DNA from: Paraburkholderia sp. UYCP14C
Lineage (GTDB): Bacteria > Pseudomonadota > Gammaproteobacteria > Burkholderiales > Burkholderiaceae
Assembly (NCBI RefSeq): GCF_004197395.1
Contig: NZ_SELS01000017.1
Location: 62,001 to 126,000 of the forward strand
Length of the DNA stretch: 64,000 nt
Reading direction: 5' to 3'
Position 1 is the first letter of the stretch. Each line of letters opens with the position of its first letter. Below the pieces are notes generated by a model, which was given only the letters and a program-made list of their open reading frames with translations, had not been told where the DNA came from and did no database searches. Position numbers and translations under genes: made by a program. Positions 53,150 to 62,274 of the stretch are shown in pieces.

Positions 53150-54369
53150 TGCAAGCCCGTCCCCTCGAAGGTATTCGCGTCGTCGACTACAGCCACTTTC
53201 TCGCCGGTCCTTATGTGGGCCGCTGCCTCGCGGCGCTCGGCGCCGAAGTCATCAAGGTCGAGCGTCCGGGAAGCGGTGACGCAGGACGCCAGCACGCGAC
53301 GATTCTCGACGACCAGCAAAGCGCCTATTTCCTGCAGCTCAATATGGGCAAGCGCGGCGTGAGCGTCGACATGAAAGATCCGCGCGGCAAGGAGTTCATG
53401 CAGCGTCTTTGCGATTCCGCCGATGTGTTCATCGAGAACTATCGACCGGGTGCGCTGGACAAGCTCGGCCTCGGCTACGCCGCGCTGTCCGAGCGCAATC
53501 CGGGCCTCGTGTACTGCTCGATTTCGGCGTACGGCCATACCGGACCCGACGCGCATCGCGCCGGTTTCGGGCTGATCGCCGAGGCGAAGAGCGGCATCAT
53601 GCAGATGATCGGCAATCCCGGCGAACCGCCGCCGCTGATGCGCATTTCACTCGGCGATATGTACACCGGCATTCACGCGGTTGCCGCGATCAACGCCGCG
53701 CTGCTCGGCCGCGTGAAGAGCGGTCGCGGCCAGCACATCGACATGGCGTTGTACGACACGCTGGTGTCGATGCACGAATACGCGGTGCAGTGCTACACAA
53801 TGCAGGGTGTCGTTCCCGAGCAGACCGGCCACGACATGCCGACGTCGACGTTGTACGGCGTGTTTCGCGCGGCCGATGGCGATCTCGTGATCGCCGCGCA
53901 GGTCGATGACTCGTGGAAGCGGTTCGCGTCGCTCGTCGAACAGCATGGCGGTCCGGCCGGCTTCGGCGTCGACTCGAGGTTCCACACTCTGAACGGGCGC
54001 AACGCCCATCGCGAGGAAATCCTTGCCGTCGTGAAGCCGTGGGTTGCCGCCAGGCCTGTCGCTGAAGTGCTGGCGCTGCTCGACGGTGTCGACGTGCCTT
54101 GCGCAAAAGTGCAGCGCATCGACGAAGTGGTTGCCGATCCGCAGATCGTCGCGCGTGGCATGGTGATCGAGCAGGACCATCCGCGCTTCGGAAAGCTGCG
54201 TCTGCCGAACCTGCCGTTCCGCTTCTCCGACTGCGACACGTCGATCCGCGAAGTCGGCCCTGACCTCGGTCAGCACAATGTGGAAGTCGCGCAGTCGCTC
54301 GGCTTCGACGCCGCGCAGATCGACGCGATGCAGTCGCAGGGCGTGTTGTATTCGAAAAGGAGTGCGTGA
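53149..54369 (+). CDS. CaiB/BaiF family III CoA-transferase
   Basis: A 406-residue protein of usual size with the family start GIRVVDYSHFLAGPYVGRCL and AALGAEVIKVERPGSGDAGR, then MGKRGVSVDMKDPRGKEFM, ADVFIENYRPGALDKLGLGY, YCSISAYGHTGPD and GQHIDMALYDTLVSMHEYA, where the catalytic Asp sits. It moves CoA between acids, here probably activating the pathway substrate. It overlaps the neighbours on both sides by single bases, so the operon is tightly coupled. Confidence 0.92.
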   Translation: MQARPLEGIRVVDYSHFLAGPYVGRCLAALGAEVIKVERPGSGDAGRQHATILDDQQSAYFLQLNMGKRGVSVDMKDPRGKEFMQRLCDSADVFIENYRPGALDKLGLGYAALSERNPGLVYCSISAYGHTGPDAHRAGFGLIAEAKSGIMQMIGNPGEPPPLMRISLGDMYTGIHAVAAINAALLGRVKSGRGQHIDMALYDTLVSMHEYAVQCYTMQGVVPEQTGHDMPTSTLYGVFRAADGDLVIAAQVDDSWKRFASLVEQHGGPAGFGVDSRFHTLNGRNAHREEILAVVKPWVAARPVAEVLALLDGVDVPCAKVQRIDEVVADPQIVARGMVIEQDHPRFGKLRLPNLPFRFSDCDTSIREVGPDLGQHNVEVAQSLGFDAAQIDAMQSQGVLYSKRSA

Positions 54370-55202
54370 TGAGCGACCAATACGCGGTGATCGGCAATCC
54401 GATCGGGCACACGAAATCCCCGCTGATTCACGGGCTGTTTGCGAAGGAGACGGGGCAGGACATCACCTACTCGGCGATCGAAGGCCCGATCGAGCCCGCC
54501 GACGGCTTCGCCGAGACCGTCAGAACGTTTATCGCCGCAGGCGGCAAGGGCATGAACGTCACCGCGCCGTTCAAGCTGCAAGCGTTCGCGCTTGCCGACG
54601 AGCGCAGCGAACGGGCCGCGCTCGCCGGTGCCGTCAACGCGATGAAGTTCGAGAACGGCCGGATCATTGCCGAGAACTTCGACGGCGTTGGCCTCGTGCG
54701 CGACATTGAAGTGAACCTCGGTCAGCCGATGGCGGGCAAGCGGGTGCTCGTGCTGGGCGCGGGCGGGGCGGTGCGGGGCGCGTTGCTGCCGTTCATCGCG
54801 GCGCGGCCGGCGCAACTCGTCGTCGTGAATCGGGATGTGCGCAAGGCCGAGGCGCTGGTCGCGCAAGTGACAAGCAGCAGCCCATTGATCGCCTGCGGCT
54901 ACCAGGAACTCGACCATATGGGGGAATTCGATCTCGTCGTGAACGCGACTTCGGCGAGCCTCACCGGTCAGTTGCCTGCCATTCCACCGGGCGTGTTCAG
55001 TCCGGGCGGAACCGCGTACGAACTCGCGTATGGAAAGGGGCTCACGCCGTTTTTGCGGCTCGCGCGAAATGCGGGTGTGCAGGGCATCGCCGACGGCGTC
55101 GGCATGCTCGTCGAGCAGGCCGCCGAAGCGTTCGAGTGGTGGCGCGGCGTTCGTCCGCAGACGCACGCGATCATCGACCGGCTGACCGTTCCGCTCAACT
55201 GA
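54369..55202 (+). CDS. Shikimate/quinate dehydrogenase-like protein (AroE family)
   Basis: A 277-residue protein. ATG 54369 overlaps the CaiB stop and follows GGAG by 6 bases. It has NPIGHTKSPLIHGLFAKETG for substrate binding, the catalytic Lys in MNVTAPFK, Asp in ENFDGVGLVRDIEVNL, the dinucleotide motif VLGAGGAVRGAL, the NADP-type NRDVRKAEAL and the Q in GMLVEQAAEAFEWW. The key residues are present, so it should be active. As part of a catabolic operon it is probably a quinate/shikimate-class dehydrogenase rather than the biosynthetic aroE. Confidence 0.88.
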   Translation: MSDQYAVIGNPIGHTKSPLIHGLFAKETGQDITYSAIEGPIEPADGFAETVRTFIAAGGKGMNVTAPFKLQAFALADERSERAALAGAVNAMKFENGRIIAENFDGVGLVRDIEVNLGQPMAGKRVLVLGAGGAVRGALLPFIAARPAQLVVVNRDVRKAEALVAQVTSSSPLIACGYQELDHMGEFDLVVNATSASLTGQLPAIPPGVFSPGGTAYELAYGKGLTPFLRLARNAGVQGIADGVGMLVEQAAEAFEWWRGVRPQTHAIIDRLTVPLN

Positions 55203-55248
55203 CCCACGCGGGCGGACGCCCGCCTGTTTCCAACCAGTCTGGATCAAC

Positions 55249-55689
55249 ATGATGAAACAGTTTCTGATGCTGCACGGCATCAACCACAACATGTTCGGCA
55301 AACGCGATCCCATACAGTACGGGACGGTCACTCTCGAAGACATCGACGCTCGACTGCGGACTCTAGCCGACGAACTGGGCGTTGCAGTGCAAAGCTACCA
55401 GACGAACAGCGAAGGCGACATGTGTCTGCGGATTCACCAGGCTTTCACGGACGACGTCGACGGTGTGCTGATCAACGCGGGCGCGTGGACGCACTACAGT
55501 TACGGTATTCGCGATGCGCTGGCGATCTTGACCGTACCCGTGATCGAGATTCACATGTCCAACATTCATGCTCGCGAAGCGTTCCGCCACAAGTCGGTTT
55601 TCGCGGAGATCGTGAAAGGGCAGATTTGCGGTTTCGGTATCGAAAGCTATCTGCTCGGACTGCGGGCGGCCGTATCTGCCGCTGCCTGA
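55249..55689 (+). CDS. Type II 3-dehydroquinate dehydratase-like protein (AroQ family)
   Basis: A 146-residue type II dehydroquinase of usual length. The N-terminal loop is divergent (HGINHNMFGKRDPIQYG against the usual GPNLNxLGxREPxxYG) but keeps Asn, the Arg of KRDP and the catalytic Tyr. The other active-site residues are also present: Asn and His in LINAGAWTHYSYGIRDAL, His and Arg in EIHMSNIHAREAFRHKS. It should dehydrate 3-dehydroquinate or a close analogue. It ends the operon and stands 97 bases ahead of the lysR gene. Confidence 0.9.
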   Translation: MMKQFLMLHGINHNMFGKRDPIQYGTVTLEDIDARLRTLADELGVAVQSYQTNSEGDMCLRIHQAFTDDVDGVLINAGAWTHYSYGIRDALAILTVPVIEIHMSNIHAREAFRHKSVFAEIVKGQICGFGIESYLLGLRAAVSAAA

Positions 55690-55744
55690 GAATCGCCGAC
55701 GAGCAGTGACGCGCGCCGTACTGGATGTCCGTCCATGGACGTAA

Positions 55745-55771
55745 TGCAATGGCTACAATGGCGATATTGCA
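55745..55771. promoter_or_regulatory. LysR-type operator-like site before the lysR gene
   Basis: TGCAAT (55745-55750) and ATTGCA (55766-55771) form an inverted repeat with 15 bases between, ending 15 bases ahead of the regulator start. The half-sites and spacing match CGCAAT-N15-ATTGCA ahead of the panE-like gene, which suggests that the LysR protein controls both the operon and itself. Confidence 0.55.
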
Positions 55772-55786
55772 CCCGACAATACAGCC

Positions 55787-56698
55787 ATGAGTACCACCGA
55801 CCTCCCGGACCTCAAGCTGCTTCAGCTTTTCGACCTGCTTTACGACGTGCGAAGTGTCACGCGAGTCGCTGAGCAACTTGGGCAAAGTCAGCCGACGGTC
55901 AGCATCTGGCTGGGTCGCTTGCGCGAGCATTTGCAGGACCCACTGTTCATCCGCACGCCGGGCGGCATGACGCCCACGCCGCAGGCGGACGCGCTGATCG
56001 GACCGTGCAGGGAAATTCTGGAATCGCTGCGTCGGTTCGCTGCGTGGGAGATCTCTTTCGATCCCGCCACCGCCAAACGGCGGTTCCGTATTTGCATGAC
56101 GGACGCGAGCCACATTACGCTGCTGCCGCGAATGTTGGCGCATTTGCGGGCGCAGGCGCCAGGCGTTCGGCTGGAAGCGGCAAGGATCGACGGCAATACG
56201 GAGCGGGCGCTCGAATCCGGCGAGGCCGATCTTGCGATCGGGCACGTCCCATGGCTCGGGGGCGGTATGTACCAGCAACAGCTGTATCTGCAGGACTGGG
56301 TGTGCCTTGCCAACGGCAATCATCCCCGCGTGCGGGCGCGGCTGAGTTTGAAGCAATACAGTACCGAGGGGCACGTCGTCATTGCGGCTGGCACGGGCGC
56401 CCAACTGCTCGAACAGGCGTTGTTGCGCGAGCATATCGAACGCGACGTCGTGCTTGAATTGCCCGGATTCCTCGGGCTCGGATCAATCATCAAGTCGACC
56501 GATCTGATCGCCACCTTGCCGCGCCACATCGGCGAAACGCTGGCGCGGACCAATGGCGTCGCGGTGCATTCGTGTCCTTTCCCGGTGGACAAGTTCGCGG
56601 TGCGCCAGCACTGGCACGCGAAGTACCATCACGAAGCCGGCAATCGCTGGCTGCGCTCGGTCGTCGCCGATCTGTTTCTCAGTAGGGACAGCAGCTAG
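55787..56698 (+). CDS. LysR-type transcriptional regulator of the NahR/NodD type
   Basis: A 303-residue regulator. The N-terminal winged helix-turn-helix is DLKLLQLFDLLYDVRSVTRV with AEQLGQSQPTVSIWLGRLRE, and PLFIRTPGGMTPTPQADAL follows. The effector domain (about 90-300) contains FRICMTDASHITLLPRMLAH, ALESGEADLAIGHVP and LPGFLGLGSIIKSTDLIATL, as in NahR/DntR-type proteins that bind aromatic or cyclic acids. It follows the catabolic operon in the same direction and is preceded by a site like that of the operon. Its end overlaps the end of the convergent GGDEF-EAL gene by 20 bases. Confidence 0.92.
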   Translation: MSTTDLPDLKLLQLFDLLYDVRSVTRVAEQLGQSQPTVSIWLGRLREHLQDPLFIRTPGGMTPTPQADALIGPCREILESLRRFAAWEISFDPATAKRRFRICMTDASHITLLPRMLAHLRAQAPGVRLEAARIDGNTERALESGEADLAIGHVPWLGGGMYQQQLYLQDWVCLANGNHPRVRARLSLKQYSTEGHVVIAAGTGAQLLEQALLREHIERDVVLELPGFLGLGSIIKSTDLIATLPRHIGETLARTNGVAVHSCPFPVDKFAVRQHWHAKYHHEAGNRWLRSVVADLFLSRDSS

Positions 56699-59075
56699 CT
56701 GCTCCTGCCGCGGACAAGGGCACGGCGCTTTCGCAGAGCGCGAGATTCTCCGCCTGCATCGGCCTCGTCAAAAAGAACCCTTGCACGTAGTCGCAGCCCG
56801 CGTCGCGCAGCGCATGCAGCTGTTGATTCGTTTCGACACCTTCGGCCGTCACCTCGATGCCGAGTTCGTGCGACATCTGAATGATGCCCCGGACGATCGA
56901 CGCGGCCGCCGAGTCGCGGCTCAGCCTGGCCGTAAACGACCGGTCGATCTTAACGATGTCCGGCGAAAAATCTGCCAGATAACGCAGGCTGGAGTACCCC
57001 GTGCCAAAGTCGTCGATGGCAATGCGCACGCCAAGGCGCTTGAGCGCCATCAGCGTGTCTTGCGCGAGAGAGGGGTCTTCCATCAGCGCGCTTTCGGTCA
57101 GTTCGATCTGAAGGCAGCCCGGCGGCACCCGATGTTTTCGCAGCGCCTGGTCGACGATCGCGACAAGCGAGTCATCCCTCAACTGACGCGCGGACACGTT
57201 CACCGACATGGACAGCTCTGTTCTTCCGGCGGACTGCCAGACGGCCAGTTGAGCGAGGGCCGCGTCCACGACCCACGCGCCGACTTCGACGATGAACCCG
57301 CTCTCTTCCAGGATCGGGATGAAGCTGCCGGGAGGGACGATGCCTCGCGCCGGATGATTCCAGCGGACGAGTGCTTCGACGCCTTTCACCGCCAGAGAGG
57401 CTGGCTCATGAATACCTTGGAAATGGAGCACGAACTGGTTCGACGCCAGCGCCGTGGGCAGACTGCACTCCAGTTCGAAATCTCCGAGCACGTCGCTGGA
57501 TGCTTCGTCGGCGAAGCGAAAGCCGTTGCGACCGCCTTTTTTCGCCGCATACATCGCGACATCCGCGCTCGTCAGCAGCGCCTCGTGATCGCGGCCGTGT
57601 TCGGGAAAGATCGAGATGCCGATCGACGCCGTCACGAACGGCGCGGCGTGGTCTTTGCGAACGTCGCTCGAGAACAGGTTCAGAAGAGACTGTGCCAACG
57701 CCGCCAATGTGGCCTTGTCGCTCGCACCCCTGACGATGACCGCGAACTCGTCTCCGCCGAGGCGCGCTACGCAGGCATCCGGCGGAAGCGCGCCTTGGAT
57801 GACCTTGGCGATGTCCTGTAACAGACGGTCAGCGGCCGTATGGCCGAGCGTATCGTTGAGGACCTTGAAGCGGTCGAGGTCGACGAACATCAGACCGAAC
57901 GCGAGGTTCTGCCTGCAGAGCGCCTTCATCTGGCGGATCAGCGCACCGCGGTTGGCCAAACCCGTCAGCCCGTCGGTGTAGGCGAGATGGTCGAGCGCCG
58001 CGAGGCGTTCCTGTTCCAGCGTGATGTCCTCGCTGACACCGACGATGCGCACCACGTTCGCGAAGCCGTCGCACACGGGATAGGCGGTGCTTCTGATCCA
58101 GCGCAGGCAGCCATCCGGGCGGCGGATGCGGTATTCGAAGCGACCTTCCGACACTTCGGATGAGATGCGGTTCATCTCGGCGAGCAAAGGCTCCAGATCC
58201 TCTGGCACCACCAGATCGAGCCATGCGGAAGGTCTGTTGCTGAGCTCTTGAGGCGTAATGCCGAACACGCTTTCGACACCTGCGCTGACATGATGACAGT
58301 GTTCAAAATGGGAGCTATACGAATAGAACACGAGCCGGACATGCAGCTCCATCTCATGCATCAGCTCATCGCGTTCGCGTAGTCTCTTCAACAGCTCGGA
58401 TTGCTGGGTGACGTCCTCCGAAGCACAAAGCAGCGCGGTCACCACGCCGTCGTCGCCAGGCACTGGCGTGAGGGTGGAGTTCCACCATTTGGTACGCCCC
58501 TTCGTCGTCGCGCAGCTTCCGGTGAACGATGTGCTCTTGCCCGAAGCGGCGCCCGTCAATGCATTCTCGGCCGCCGTGCGGTCCTCGCCGGTCCAGAATG
58601 CGAGCCAGTCCGCGCCGCAGAGTTGCTCCGGTGACTCCGCGTCCATCAACAGGGCGCCGTGCTCCGACACCCGCAGCATTCTTCCGTCCGTGGCGAGCAC
58701 CTTCAGGCAGTCGCGATTCGCGTGCAGAAGCCCGCTCGCCAGTGCGGTGGCGGCAGTTTGCCGGGCGTGATCAACGCCCAGTTTTCGACGGACTATCGCG
58801 AGGCCTGCGATGCCCGACACCATCGACAAGGCAACGCGCAGGGTAGTCGCCGCTTCGCTGGCCGCCTGATGCACCAGCGCACCGACGCCAACGCCGGCAA
58901 CGACGGCAATGCAGAGACTCGTCAGCGGGATGGTTTTGCGTTGACCATAGCGCGACAGGAAATAGGAAAGAAACTGCTGGTTCCGGGCGGACCAACCATT
59001 GGCGTGGGCGTCTCGATCGACCCGGGACTCAGTCGGGCTGGTTTTTTTAGGGCACGAGGCCGCTTTGAATCTCAC
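56679..59075 (-). CDS. Membrane PAS-GGDEF-EAL protein (c-di-GMP turnover)
   Basis: A 798-residue protein with a GTG start at 59075 (GGAG 6 bases ahead). Two membrane helices (about 50-95) are followed by two PAS-type segments (about 120-355), GGDEF (about 365-525, with intact ARLGGDEFAVI near 440 and no clear RxxD inhibitory site in front) and EAL (about 535-785). The EAL part has GVEALVRWNHPARG, MSVNVSARQL, IAIDDFGTGYSSLRYL, DIVKIDRSF and EVTAEGVETNQQ, so the phosphodiesterase residues are complete. Either activity is possible. Confidence 0.95.
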   Translation of the reverse strand: MRFKAASCPKKTSPTESRVDRDAHANGWSARNQQFLSYFLSRYGQRKTIPLTSLCIAVVAGVGVGALVHQAASEAATTLRVALSMVSGIAGLAIVRRKLGVDHARQTAATALASGLLHANRDCLKVLATDGRMLRVSEHGALLMDAESPEQLCGADWLAFWTGEDRTAAENALTGAASGKSTSFTGSCATTKGRTKWWNSTLTPVPGDDGVVTALLCASEDVTQQSELLKRLRERDELMHEMELHVRLVFYSYSSHFEHCHHVSAGVESVFGITPQELSNRPSAWLDLVVPEDLEPLLAEMNRISSEVSEGRFEYRIRRPDGCLRWIRSTAYPVCDGFANVVRIVGVSEDITLEQERLAALDHLAYTDGLTGLANRGALIRQMKALCRQNLAFGLMFVDLDRFKVLNDTLGHTAADRLLQDIAKVIQGALPPDACVARLGGDEFAVIVRGASDKATLAALAQSLLNLFSSDVRKDHAAPFVTASIGISIFPEHGRDHEALLTSADVAMYAAKKGGRNGFRFADEASSDVLGDFELECSLPTALASNQFVLHFQGIHEPASLAVKGVEALVRWNHPARGIVPPGSFIPILEESGFIVEVGAWVVDAALAQLAVWQSAGRTELSMSVNVSARQLRDDSLVAIVDQALRKHRVPPGCLQIELTESALMEDPSLAQDTLMALKRLGVRIAIDDFGTGYSSLRYLADFSPDIVKIDRSFTARLSRDSAAASIVRGIIQMSHELGIEVTAEGVETNQQLHALRDAGCDYVQGFFLTRPMQAENLALCESAVPLSAAGAASCCPY

Positions 59076-59220
59076 GCTGTTCTCCGACTACCTGGTTGAG
59101 CAACGGCTCGAACGCTGCGAGCCGCCTCACTTTGACTATTACGGTAGGAATTCGGAGATCTTTAATCCGCGCCGGGCGGGTACCGCGGAGCGCATGAGTT
59201 CAGGGCGGATTGCGTAGCCA

Positions 59221-60582
59221 TCAGCCTTTGCGGGGCTTGATCTGCGTGAATTGCCGGATGCGTTCGGCAAGTGCGGGTATTCCCGAGTCGCGTGCGACGT
59301 AGTGCGCGACCTGCCGGGTGGCCAGATCGATGGTCACCTGATCGTCCGGGGTTTTCGTGTTGGGTCCGTCGATGGCGGGATGGTATTCGATACGCAGTTG
59401 CTTTGCGTTGGCGACAAGCCGCAAATACCCGTAGTTACGGTCGTCGTAGCTTTCAAGGACAACTGCATCCGTGTCTTTCGATGCGGCCTGGATCAGTTGC
59501 GGCGCCCGAAGCGGCGGCTGTCCGTTGGTGGTGAGCGGCTGCACTTCGTGACCGCCGTTCCCGCAAACGATGTAAGGGATATGTGTGCCGTCCGAACGGG
59601 TTCGCGTAAAGCGCTGATAGTTGTGCGCGTGTCCCGCGAGGTCGGCATGCGGCCAGATACCGACCTCATGGCAAATGGCATCGATCTGCCGTTGCATTTC
59701 GACGCTCCAGCCGTGACGGCCGCGCACCACATAGGGCGGATGGTGATGCGCGAACAGCAGGGCGCCTCGGTAGTTCTCTTTCTTGACCCGCAATAACGCC
59801 GCTTTCAGGAATTTCAGCTGGCTGTTGCCGATGTGACGGTCGGCAATGACGCCGGGGTCCTCCAGCGTATTGCTGTACAGCGCAATGATGCGCACGAACG
59901 GCGCCTCGAACGTGAAGAAAACGCCCGGCTGAATTTGTGCCGTGCGTGAAAGGTGGCCTGCATCGGCGGAGACCTGGAAGCAGTCGGAGCAGAAGTTCCT
60001 CAGAAACGCCTGCAGGCTCTTCTCATGTTCCAGCGGCGAAACCATTCCGTCGTGGTTGCCGGCAGCGGCGAGAATCGGCGCGTGATAGTTGCGGTACGGC
60101 TCGTAGAACTGATCGTAGTAGTACTGCGCTTCGCCAAAGCTGTAGACGATGTCACCCAGCAGAAAGTTGAATTGCGGCACCTCGGCGGGATCGGCTTCGT
60201 CGAAGTCGCTGACCATCTTGTCCGAGACTTGATTCTGGGTAGCCGGACCTTTGGTGCTGCCGCAATCGCCGGTGGCGTGAAAGACGATCTGTCCGCTCGC
60301 GCTGATCGTATCGAGGAGCGTCTGGTTGTTGTCCACCACCTCCGCGAACGACAGCCGGGGCTCGGTGCCGCCGCGCGGCGCAGGAAACGGCAGCGCCTTC
60401 AGCTTGTGCTCGCGGTTCAGTTCGTCGATGACCTTGTAGGCGGCGGCATCGGATGCGTGCCTGACCACGAAAGTTTGCGGGTCGGGCGTGGGTTGCGGTT
60501 GCGAGAAAACGGGCGCGGCGAGAATCCTGCCGTTGCGGTTGCCGCGCGCGGCTGACGATTCGTCTGAACGCTTCTTCGGCAT
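59221..60582 (-). CDS. Calcineurin-like metallophosphoesterase (purple acid phosphatase type)
   Basis: A 453-residue protein. ATG 60582 is chosen over 60633 because AAAGGAGGA lies 6 bases ahead of it. Metal-ligand motifs appear in order: HATGDCGS near residue 102, LLGDIVYSFGEAQYY near 145, AAAGNHDGMVSP near 175, LLFAHHHPPYVV near 280 and LAGHAHNYQRF near 320. All five calcineurin-fold blocks are present. No signal peptide is seen (the start is MPKKRSDESS), though a Lys/Arg-rich N-terminus precedes it. The substrate is unknown. It is read in the same direction as the NRAMP gene, 168 bases behind it. Confidence 0.9.
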   Translation of the reverse strand: MPKKRSDESSAARGNRNGRILAAPVFSQPQPTPDPQTFVVRHASDAAAYKVIDELNREHKLKALPFPAPRGGTEPRLSFAEVVDNNQTLLDTISASGQIVFHATGDCGSTKGPATQNQVSDKMVSDFDEADPAEVPQFNFLLGDIVYSFGEAQYYYDQFYEPYRNYHAPILAAAGNHDGMVSPLEHEKSLQAFLRNFCSDCFQVSADAGHLSRTAQIQPGVFFTFEAPFVRIIALYSNTLEDPGVIADRHIGNSQLKFLKAALLRVKKENYRGALLFAHHHPPYVVRGRHGWSVEMQRQIDAICHEVGIWPHADLAGHAHNYQRFTRTRSDGTHIPYIVCGNGGHEVQPLTTNGQPPLRAPQLIQAASKDTDAVVLESYDDRNYGYLRLVANAKQLRIEYHPAIDGPNTKTPDDQVTIDLATRQVAHYVARDSGIPALAERIRQFTQIKPRKG

Positions 60583-60750
60583 GTGCAATCCTCCTTTAAC
60601 GTCGAACGGGGACGGCCACGCGGTTGTCGGCAAACCGTCAGCATGTGACGGTGGTGTTGCTGGCCGGGTGCACGGTTCAGACGAATGTACAAGGAGGAAG
60701 TTCAGATCCGGTTGCCGTTGCGCAACCGGGTTCGCGGCAGCACGAATTGC

Positions 60751-62043
60751 TTACGACGGCACGAATACGCCCACTGCCGCTAGCGCCATCGCAAGCGTGG
60801 CGAGCCAGCCTCCCCAGGCCAGCACGCCCGTGACGGCGAACTGTCCCATGATCCGCCGGCTGCGGGCCATCAGCATCATGACGACCATGATCGGCACCGC
60901 GGTAACGCCATTGATCACCGCACTCCAGTACAGCGCGCGGATCGGGTCGAAATGCATGAAGGTGATGGCCACGCCGCCCAGGATGGCCAGCGCGATCACC
61001 GCATAGAATTCGCGCGCGAGCGTCAGTTGCAACGCGAGACTGCTGCGCCAGCGAAAGCTGCCCGCGGCGGCGTAGGCGGCCGAGCCGGCGAGGACCGGCA
61101 GCGCGAGCAGGCCGGTTCCGATGATGCCGAGCGCAAACAGGACGTAAGCAAATCGTCCGGCAAACGGCTCGAGCGCCCGCGCGGCATCGGCCGAGGTTTT
61201 CACGTCGATGTGATGCAGATGGAGCGTAGCGGCCGCCGTCAACATGATGAAGAATGCAACGAAGTTGGACACCCCCATGCCGACCCACGTATCGAAACGG
61301 ATCCTGCGCAACTGTGCGGGCGCTTCGTGCGGGACGCGGCGCAACGGAGCCTGTTCCGGCGCCGAGCGCATTTCCTCGACTTCCTGCGACGCCTGCCAGA
61401 AGAACAGGTACGGACTGATCGTCGTACCGAGCACCGCCACCACCATCGTCAAATAGTCGGACGTCAGCGAGACGCGCGGCAACACGATGGCGCGTGCGAC
61501 TTCACCCCAAGGGATCGGAACGATGAATGCGACCGCGACGTACGCCAGAAGCGATAGCGCGGTCCACTTCAGGATGCGCGCATAACTTTCGTAGGGGACG
61601 AAGATCTGCAGAACGACGGAAAGCAAACCGATGCCGACGACATAAACGTGCTGCGGACCGCCCAGCAGCAATCCGGCTGCGGCGCCCATCGCCGACAAAT
61701 CGGCGGCGATGTTGATCACGTTTGCCACGACGAGCAGGCCGACCGCGCTGTATAGCAGCCATGCCGGATAATGCGCGCGCATGTTGGACGCGAGGCCCTT
61801 ACCGGTCACCCGGCCAATCTGCGCGCTCACCAGCTGTATTGCGGTCATCAACGGATAGGTGATCAGGATCACCCACAGCAGATTGAACCCGAACTGTGCG
61901 CCGGCCTGCGAATAGGTGCCGATTCCGGATGGATCGTCATCCGCGGCGCCTGTGATCAGACCAGGCCCCAGCCGTTTGATCCAGGATCGCTCGACAGGGT
62001 CGCGAACCGCGGATTCCGGCTCGATCAATTTTTCGTCGCTCAT
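60751..62043 (-). CDS. NRAMP-family divalent metal transporter, non-canonical type
   Basis: A 430-residue membrane protein with about 11 helices. ATG 62043 follows GAGGTGA by 5 bases. It has the NRAMP layout, but the helix-1 motif reads DDDPSGIGTYSQAGAQFG where Mn/Fe carriers have DPGN. Helix 6 reads GTTISPYLFFWQASQEVEE where they have a Met-Pro-His block, so the soft-metal-binding Met is missing. Such variants occur in NRAMP-related transporters with altered metal choice, including magnesium carriers. The ion is not predictable here. An insertion with several Arg (about residues 240-255) sits on the cytoplasmic side. Confidence 0.88.
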   Translation of the reverse strand: MSDEKLIEPESAVRDPVERSWIKRLGPGLITGAADDDPSGIGTYSQAGAQFGFNLLWVILITYPLMTAIQLVSAQIGRVTGKGLASNMRAHYPAWLLYSAVGLLVVANVINIAADLSAMGAAAGLLLGGPQHVYVVGIGLLSVVLQIFVPYESYARILKWTALSLLAYVAVAFIVPIPWGEVARAIVLPRVSLTSDYLTMVVAVLGTTISPYLFFWQASQEVEEMRSAPEQAPLRRVPHEAPAQLRRIRFDTWVGMGVSNFVAFFIMLTAAATLHLHHIDVKTSADAARALEPFAGRFAYVLFALGIIGTGLLALPVLAGSAAYAAAGSFRWRSSLALQLTLAREFYAVIALAILGGVAITFMHFDPIRALYWSAVINGVTAVPIMVVMMLMARSRRIMGQFAVTGVLAWGGWLATLAMALAAVGVFVPS

Positions 62044-62274
62044 AGATGTCACCTCGCGGCAACATTGAGCAAATTGCGGGCCCAGCGCGTTCGCACAAGC
62101 TTTAGCGAGCGGAAATGGGGATTTCCAGGCCGGAGCAACGAACCATGAACTGTGTCGGAAGAAACCGTCACTCGTGACGATTGCGGGACGACGTGGCCGA
62201 CTCCATTCAAGCGGAATGGAGATTCGCTCCGCTATTTCAGAGCGCACGCGGTCCGCAACCGGACCGCGCGGAAT

